From positions 1-64,000 of the forward strand of contig LVLI01000196.1 in NCBI GenBank assembly GCA_001687465.1: 64,000 nt of DNA, given 5' to 3'. Within the stretch, counting starts at the first letter, position 1, and each line of letters opens with the position of its first letter. The stretch comes from Halocafeteria seosinensis. Taxonomy: Eukaryota > Sar > Bigyra > Bicosoecida. Positions 57,912-64,000 of the stretch are shown in pieces. The notes beneath the pieces were generated by a model. That model was not told the origin of the DNA and did not search any database. It saw nothing but the letters and a program-made list of their open reading frames with translations. A program made the position numbers and the translations under genes.

Positions 57912-59187
57912 ATGAGTGAACAAACGCACAAGCGGTCCTACCCCGAGGATACGGCGGATGATCCTCCGGAAACACACCACAATTCCAAGCGGCAGAAACC
58001 AAATGAAGCGTGCACGTCGGCGGAAGAAAGAAGAGGCGCAGCTACACCAGGAACGGCAGGTGTTTCTGTTTCTGTCTCACCTTCATCGGCTCCACGTGGG
58101 GCAAGCGCTACTGGTACGGAAGAATTAAATGCATTTGAATTGCAACTTGAATTTCCACTGATAAGAGGGTCCTTTGGTTGCTGCTTCCAGATACAGACAA
58201 CAAGGAAGGATCACCCACATTAGGTACTCCTTGGAAGCATCTCAGAGATGCTCCCATCCCGAATGTGCCTCCGGGAACGGGGATGTACACTAGCCAGGAT
58301 TCCAATGCCACAGGGAAACGTCACAACTACCTCTCCTGGGACGACTACTTTATGAGTGTGACATTTCTCAGCGCTATGCGGAGCAAGGGTACGTGAAATA
58401 TCATATGGCTAGCACTACTATTGCCAAATTCTCAACGAGAGTTCTGCTGGCACGAACGCAGATCCGTCGACTCAAGTTGGAGCTTGGTAAGCACTCGACA
58501 ACAGCACCTATATATTACAAGGGCCAGGAAGTATTTGTAGTTCGGAAACCCCCTCGCAGCATTGTAAACAACAAGAAGCGAATTGTAGGGATAGGTTATA
58601 ACGGGTTCCCCATGGGATGCTCGGACGATGCCCTTCCTTGGGCTCGCCGTTCATCAAGCGGTGGATCCCTAGATACGAAGTACCCAGTAAGCGGCAGCGT
58701 TGTTGAAGAATTCAAATTTGTGTATCATTCTGACAACTTTGATCGCTCTCTCAGTATGTTTGCCATGCTGAAATGAATGCTATATTGAACAAGAACTCCG
58801 AAACACTTCAAGACTGCTCGGTATGCTTGTGGAGTAAAAGATGCATATATAACTGCCGATAAACTGGTTTGTAGTACTTTGTACGCTGCAGATATACGTA
58901 GCACTCTTCCCTTGCAATGAATGCGCGAAATTGATTATACAATCCGGGATTAAAGAAGTAGTGTTCTTATCGGACAAATACTACAATACGTAAGTAACCC
59001 GAGAAGACCGCCGANGCCACAAACGTATCATCGCTGTACTCTTTCCTCGATTGTCAGAGATAGTATGAAAGCTTCGCGGCGGATGTTCGAGTTGTCCGGA
59101 GTAATGTGCAGGAGGCACATACCCGAGGCCCCCGCGGTTCTCATAGACTTCTCTTCAGTTTGGGATGACTTGTTAGAAGCGTTATGA
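57912..59187 (+). CDS. DCTD: Deoxycytidylate (dCMP) deaminase
   Basis: Model: join(57912..58113, 58191..58388, 58462..58486, 58560..58686, 58755..58820, 58892..58989, 59058..59187), 281 residues. It deaminates dCMP to dUMP, supplying thymidylate synthase. Conserved segments come from separate exons: [29 protein letters not shown] (a 25-nt exon), [28 protein letters not shown] with the zinc His and catalytic Glu, [19 protein letters not shown] with the two zinc cysteines, and [11 protein letters not shown] in the last exon. The ~90-residue N-terminal extension is Lys/Arg/Ser/Thr-rich and disordered, absent from the human enzyme (178 aa). An ambiguous base (59015) falls in the last intron. All junction phases are consistent. 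Confidence 0.93.
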
Positions 59188-59503
59188 CTTGTGTCGCTGC
59201 ATTCTCAACAATTCAGCGTTCTTTGCTGTTTATGAAGATTGAGTTCTCTGGTTTGAGCGTCAACACAAGAAGAATGGCTTAAAGCCCGAATGTCGGACAG
59301 TGTTCCATGTTAGATTACACTTGTCACGCCATCTATATACGGACGAAGGTCTCATTAACGCACTCTGTCCAAGGAACGAACAATTTTTTATAGAATCCAT
59401 TTCCTTCTACTGTTCGCGAAGAATAATTGTTTTGGCTAGAGTTCTCCTCCACTTTGTCAAACTGATCAACTAAAACTCGAAACAGGTCCACTGACGTTGT
59501 ACT
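59188..59503. other. Spacer between convergent dCMP deaminase and METTL22-like genes
   Basis: About 315 bases, mostly 3' UTR. No gene is seen. Confidence 0.5.
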
Positions 59504-60657
59504 TCATCCTTCAAAAGTTCCACATTGAAACCCCGTCTGTAAATTCAGAAGGTCGTTACCTGCACTTAACCTATTTCTGTGGATTAGCCAGGCGCACAAC
59601 CTATCCCCATGAGAGTACGTTCGACAGGCGGCGCCGATATGAAATGCCCTTGGATGCTGCATGCGTACGGCAAGAAACGGCTTTTGAACTGTAGGATGTC
59701 TAAATGCTCGCAGCAATTGACGTGCTTGATACTCTGGCACCGGAACGTCCCGTACGACAAAGATATACTTGTCAAATACGTCACCTGTATAGACTTCCGT
59801 TGACAAAGTCGCCAAGCTGAAATTTATTCGATTTTCCTGAAAGAGTAACATGGGTGAGTCTGCTATATCCAGTACAGATCTGCTTGAATTCAAGATATTT
59901 AACAGGTGTGCATATCAGCGCTCTCGAACGAGCTCTTACTTCATCGTTTCAAAGAACGCTTTAGTCGATTGTTCATCATAAAGTACGTCACTGCAGTTTA
60001 TCCGTGGTACTTCAGATGAATCACCCCAGTACTTATTGATAGTATGACATACCTTGCAATAAAAGCAAGGTTGGACTGCTCTCTCAAGAAGCTCCATGCG
60101 TCGCACTTCGTTGACGACTCCAACGAAAGCATAGTATCTGGCTGTTCCCAATCAAAACAATAAAATTCTATGGGAGCAAGACTGAAGCTCGAGCCAACGT
60201 GCTCGTTCCGTTCTCTGGCATTCCTTTGAGCCAACGCTACAACATCTTGCTCTTTGTCCGTGCATACTACTTTATGTGCATAAAGTCGGCAAATGAACGA
60301 CAGAAGGCCGATTCCACTTCCTAGCTCGACCAGGGTTTTATTGGCCAGCAGAGCACTGGAACCGTTTTCGAGCACCCAGTCACATGCGAAGACAGCACCA
60401 TTCCATAGTTGTTCACCTACCCGCTTCAGGTTTATATGCTCCTGCTCGTTATGCAGGGCTCTCTGTTTGAGCGATTCAAATGATAATTGGACTTCGTGGA
60501 ATCGACATCTCTCTTCCATTGCGGTCAAATCGCCATCTTCACTTGGGCTTCGATCATCCTCGGAACTCCCCTCTCCCTGAGAGTCTTCTTCTGTTGATAA
60601 AATTTCTGCTTCGACAGCAGGAATTTGTACTGTAAAATACTCCACATCCATCATCAC
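59504..60657 (-). CDS. METTL22: METTL22-like protein lysine methyltransferase
   Basis: Model on the minus strand: 60657..60053, 59990..59940, 59882..59785, 59733..59504; 327 residues. It belongs to the seven-beta-strand METTL21/22 group that methylates lysines in proteins. Visible marks: VGEQLWNGAVFACDWVL, the AdoMet loop LVELGSGIGLLSFICRL, VCTDKEQDVVALAQRN, and the post-loop block LAFIASDVLYDEQSTKAFF, which exists only after splicing exon 1 to exon 2. Exon 3 supplies PMLLFQENRINFSL, matching the family's EKRxNF segment. The N-terminal ~50 residues are acidic and low in complexity. The 3' end is uncertain: the last exon does not resemble the family, so its splice site and stop may be wrong. 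Confidence 0.75.
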
Positions 60658-61018
60658 TAGATCCGGACACTTCTAGTCCTGTCGTGGATACTGGACGACA
60701 ATTGCATTACTGATTTCCTTGAAAACGTGTTGCCATTCGTACCTCAGACATATGAAACCGGCCTTCTCGAACTTAATGATTCTCCAGCAGCTCGCCTCGC
60801 AGAACAAATCCTTCGGAAGCATCCTCTCTGAGGGAGACAAGTTACCAGGGTTCCTCGCCGACGTTGAAGCAGGACGCGGCTCTCTAGGCTACGCTTTCCG
60901 TTCACTATAGTATACACGTTCAAACGAGCGTTGTTGGTTGCAGACCAAACTACGTAATAGTCGTTGAATTTTATTTGTTTCTCACGTGCTGTAGTAAGGT
61001 GAATACTGATTTTTGAAG
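60658..61018. other. Divergent region between METTL22-like and PH-ankyrin-FYVE genes
   Basis: About 360 bases. The 56-codon frame at 60661-60831 lies in it and is listed separately. Otherwise no gene is visible. Confidence 0.5.
60661..60831 (+). other. Short protein-like open frame without a start
   Basis: A 56-codon frame follows a TAG that also forms a possible splice acceptor (ATCACTAG). Its translation has a balanced, protein-like composition (DFLENVLPFVPQTYETGLLE and AARLAEQILRKHPL) but no ATG and no recognised family. It could be a last exon, a gene relic, or chance. It sits between two divergent genes, which argues against an intact gene. Confidence 0.2.
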
Positions 61019-63818
61019 ATGAGCTCCTCCCATGTCAAAAACTCCATGTCCTCTCCTGCTGCTTCCTCAAGGGGCAACACGGACAAATCAGGCGACAATG
61101 CAGTAGACGAAGACTTTCCAGAGTTGCCAGACTTCTCTGCGTACGTGGAGGAAGCACCGATGGAGGCGCCTCCCCAACACACGGCTTCCTACAGCTCCCC
61201 GGCAACCAGTGTCCCCGGCCAGAACGAGGATAATCACAACCATGAAGCTGCATCGGACGATTCCGACCAAGGAAATAAAGGACATGCCTCTCCGGCCAAT
61301 CGGGAGCGAGGATTTCATCCCACCCAGGCACAATTGGAGGAATGGGAAAGTCTACGAAAGATCATTGAAGTTCCCTCCGAGGAAACTTTTGAGCTGGCAC
61401 AAGAGAATCGATATATTTTGAAACAAGGAGAGCTTATGAAGAAAGGTATAAAGCTACTAATTCGACAAATTTGTCTGGTTATATAGCTGTTATATTGGCT
61501 GCTGCGCACTGCGTCTGCAGGAATGGAGTCCCGTTTGAAGCGCACCAACAAGAGATACGCTGTTTTGTGCAGTGATGCATTTCTACTACTGAAAAAGGAA
61601 TCTTCTAAAAAATATGTTCTTAAGAATGCGGTCAGTGTTGCAACATGTGTCTTAAGGGACCTCCAATGGGGAAGAGCTTTCCCCGACAAAGTTGGAGAGT
61701 ACCCCGAATACAGCTTCCAACTCATGTCCCCCCAGAAATCGTTCACGCTGATAGCTTCGTCACAACAGGAGAAAGTGGAATGGATGGAGCAAATTCGGCT
61801 TGCTATTGAAAGTCAACTACCTGAAGAGATTGCGGCGGGTACTGGATGGAGGCATCAAATATTTCAAGGGACTTGGTACGCAGCAGCAATTACAGGCTCC
61901 TCGGAGGTTGCCGAGGGACTCGTTCAGTTTGTCCCTTACTACCGAAAACATTTTCTCGAAGATGAGGAAGATAGCGAAAGCAAATCGAAGCAAAAGCCCC
62001 CTGAAGCTTCCGAAGATGTTTTGGAGTCGTTTCTCTATGATGTTAATCGAGTGGATGACGATGGCTTCTCACCTCTTATGTTGGCTTCAAGCAAGGGAAC
62101 TACAGATGTTGCCTCACTCCTACTGAAAGGAGGTGCAAGATTAGGTGATACCGATTTCAATGGGAACACTGCTCTACATTTGGCATGCCAAAATGGGCAT
62201 GACGAGATCATTAGCATGTTGGTCACAAACGGCGCCTCCCTGGATAAGAAGAATTTCTGCGGTGAGACTCCCCTGCATTCCCTGCTAGCAATGAATGCTA
62301 ATACCGCTGTCAATACGTTCCCTTGTGAGCAGCTGCAACGCATTCATGCTCCCGACGAAACTAGTATGACCCATATAGAACTCTGCTTTGAGGCGCTTCT
62401 CATGAGTGGGCGCACACCGGATTGCTGTGCAAGAAATGCGCAAGGCGAGGCACCATTGCATGTTGTGAGCATGAACCCACATTTGTCGTCTTTGATCCCC
62501 TGGCTCGTTAGACATGGTGCGCTTGCAAACGACCCATTCGGAGACCAGCAAGCGTCCCCTCTACATTTAACATGCGGCTTTGACACTCAGTCGGGTGCAA
62601 AGACTATAGAGAGGGTTCTTGATCCTCCAATCTCAAACGACACTGCAATATTATTGCTAAAATTTGGAGGCTCCCCGAACCAGCGTACCAAGGGGGCGAA
62701 AGAAACACCGCTGCATGTGATATTACGGACAATAATAAACTGGAATATGTCCCGGAAACAGGTAGAAAAACAAGATGGCAAGGATAGTGAGAGCCCGGCT
62801 CCGAACCCCGATGTGGAACAGAATCTTATCAAAGTTGCACTAAACCTCTGTGCTTTCGGTGCAAGACTCGATCTTAAAGATAAAAATGGGGTGGACGGCG
62901 AACAACTAATTGAAAAGGTGGATAGCGTTCGAGGCAAGTCTATACGGTCTCATTTACAGAAAGCAACTAAAGATTACTTAAACGCCAAAGCCCCTCGGCA
63001 CGCATGCTTCGAACGCGACCAAGTTCCTGGCATGGAGGCCTCGTTCCTTGGACCCCAGAGTTCGCAGTCTAGAGAGCTAAAACAACAACGGAAGGGAACA
63101 CACATCAGTCTTCTTGTCCGGAAACCGTCAAACTTCCTTCAAGAAGCTGGAGTGTTTAAGAAACGCGTGCCAGACGACGCAGCGGAAGCGTGCTACATGT
63201 GTAGCAGCTCATTTAAAGCGCTTACCCGGCGGAAGCATCATTGCCGTAGCTGTTTTGCTTTGATATGCGATTTGTGCAGCCAAAAACGATTCCCGATCAA
63301 GTGTCCCTCTGAAACTGGCGAGTATGCATTTGAACCTAGTCGTGTTTGCGATGCTTGTTTCAACCGCTTGAGAACTGATGCGGATGATACCCGAAAGGCA
63401 GCTGTGATCCGCAAAGAACAAAAGTCACAGGTGTTAGAGAACGCCGAGACGGAGGCCGGAGCTTCCGAACCGGTAGGTCAGGGAGCATCGGCTGGCGCAA
63501 TGTCTACCTCCGCAAGTGCAGTATCGCGAGACACTCAAAGCCCCACAGAAAGAAGACAATACCAAAACTCTGAGGTACAACAGCAAGTAGAAAAGTCTCG
63601 ACAAAAGATGATGGAGAGAGGGGAGAAAATAAATGAACTCCGTAAGTTGGTTATTCCGTATGTGTAACTTAGGGGCCAACCTCTGACTCAATATGCAACG
63701 TGCAGAAGATAAGACTGCCGACATGGCTAAGAAGGCCGAAAGTTTCAACGATATGGCTGCACAATTGGCTGAATCACAAAAGAAGCGATCATCGATGTTC
63801 GGTGGCTTTTTTGGCTGA
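61019..63818 (+). CDS. PH-ankyrin-FYVE protein with C-terminal R-SNARE motif
   Basis: Model: join(61019..61445, 61521..63641, 63706..63818), 886 residues. After a disordered acidic N-terminus comes a PH domain at about 135-245 (GELMKKG joined to MESRLKRTNKRYAVL, ending EKVEWMEQIRLAI). Ankyrin repeats follow at about 310-570 (DFNGNTALHLACQNGHDEI and similar). A FYVE-type zinc finger lies at about 690-755, with paired Cys, the PI3P-binding RRKHHCRSC and RVCDAC; the usual leading Trp is absent. The last ~60 residues (about 825-876) form an R-SNARE heptad motif, VEKSRQKMMERGEKINEL joined to QDKTADMAKKAESF, with the zero-layer Arg in MMERGEK. No membrane anchor follows; the chain ends FGGFFG. Together this suggests an endosomal PI3P-recruited factor acting on membrane fusion, an inference from the domains. 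Confidence 0.85.
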
Positions 63819-64000
63819 AGCTGGGTCACATGTAGGTAATCACGGTTAAAATTCTGTGACTCGCAAGCGTCTGTCGCCCTTCCACCATAGAAATGAACAC
63901 TGTAAATATTAGAATGTAGACTATGGGGAACTTCCCTTAGAGACTATAAACGACTGTACAAATAGTCCGCTCCGATAAATCGAAGTTTATGCCTCCTAGA

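Noticed and set aside
1-64000. tRNA genes, CRISPR arrays, transposons or viral insertions
   Set aside because: No acceptable tRNA T-loop and anticodon pattern, no regularly spaced repeats, and no transposase, integrase or viral structural gene was recognised. The RNA polymerase at 49.6-52.6 kb is of the cellular silencing type.

Overview
The window is a gene-dense piece of a nuclear genome from a eukaryote, probably a unicellular protist or alga. Almost every gene is split by short introns, mostly 50-80 nt, with GTAAGT, GTATGT or GTACGT donors and CAG acceptors. The gene content is eukaryotic throughout (MCM7, BRF1, GCN5, BiP, CDC26, SCAPER, an RNA-silencing-type RNA polymerase). A cAMP-receptor-like GPCR, a fused lysine-ketoglutarate reductase/saccharopine dehydrogenase, a GT61 glycosyltransferase and Cys-rich multi-pass receptors do not point to one lineage, and I cannot name the organism. 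No plastid-specific gene was seen. Two ambiguous bases (17556 and 59015) indicate a draft assembly. Exon models below were built by hand from splice sites, reading-frame continuity and family conservation. Exon sums are all multiples of three.

Layout. 1-9.4 kb (+): a 5'-truncated Cys-rich membrane protein with an internal duplication, dipeptidyl peptidase III, and a GT61 glycosyltransferase. 9.5-11.6 kb (-): a glomulin/ALF4-like protein. 11.8-13.3 kb (+): a class-E-like 7TM receptor. 14.1-17.1 kb (-): BRF1, divergent from MCM7 (18.2-20.9 kb, +). 21.0-22.5 kb (-): AFG1-type ATPase. 22.9-24.3 kb (+): mitochondrial carrier, convergent by 22 bp with an ACAD10/11-like acyl-CoA dehydrogenase (24.3-25.9 kb, -), which is divergent from SCAPER (26.1-30.4 kb, +). 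30.7-31.5 kb (-): a Tim17/22/23-like membrane protein. Then follow mitochondrial uS17 (+), APC/C subunit CDC26 (-) and inositol-3-phosphate synthase (-).

After a 2 kb gap come an unrecognised secreted protein (37.3-38.5 kb, +), BiP (39.0-41.6 kb, +), GCN5 (42.6-43.9 kb, +), a long coiled-coil protein (44.7-46.2 kb, +) and a secreted GH31 glycosidase (46.7-49.5 kb, +). These are followed by an RNA-dependent RNA polymerase (49.6-52.6 kb, -), mitochondrial bL20 (+), LKR/SDH (54.1-57.7 kb, +), dCMP deaminase (57.9-59.2 kb, +), a METTL22-like methyltransferase (59.5-60.7 kb, -), and a PH-ankyrin-FYVE protein ending in an R-SNARE motif (61.0-63.8 kb, +).

The genes are mostly unrelated housekeeping functions; there are no operons. 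The most unusual items are the PH-ankyrin-FYVE-SNARE fusion, a 14-bp motif shared by three divergent promoters, a 720-bp-offset near-identical duplication in the first gene, an HEEL-ending BiP, a His-rich insertion in the receptor, and a sulfoquinovosidase-like GH31 enzyme.
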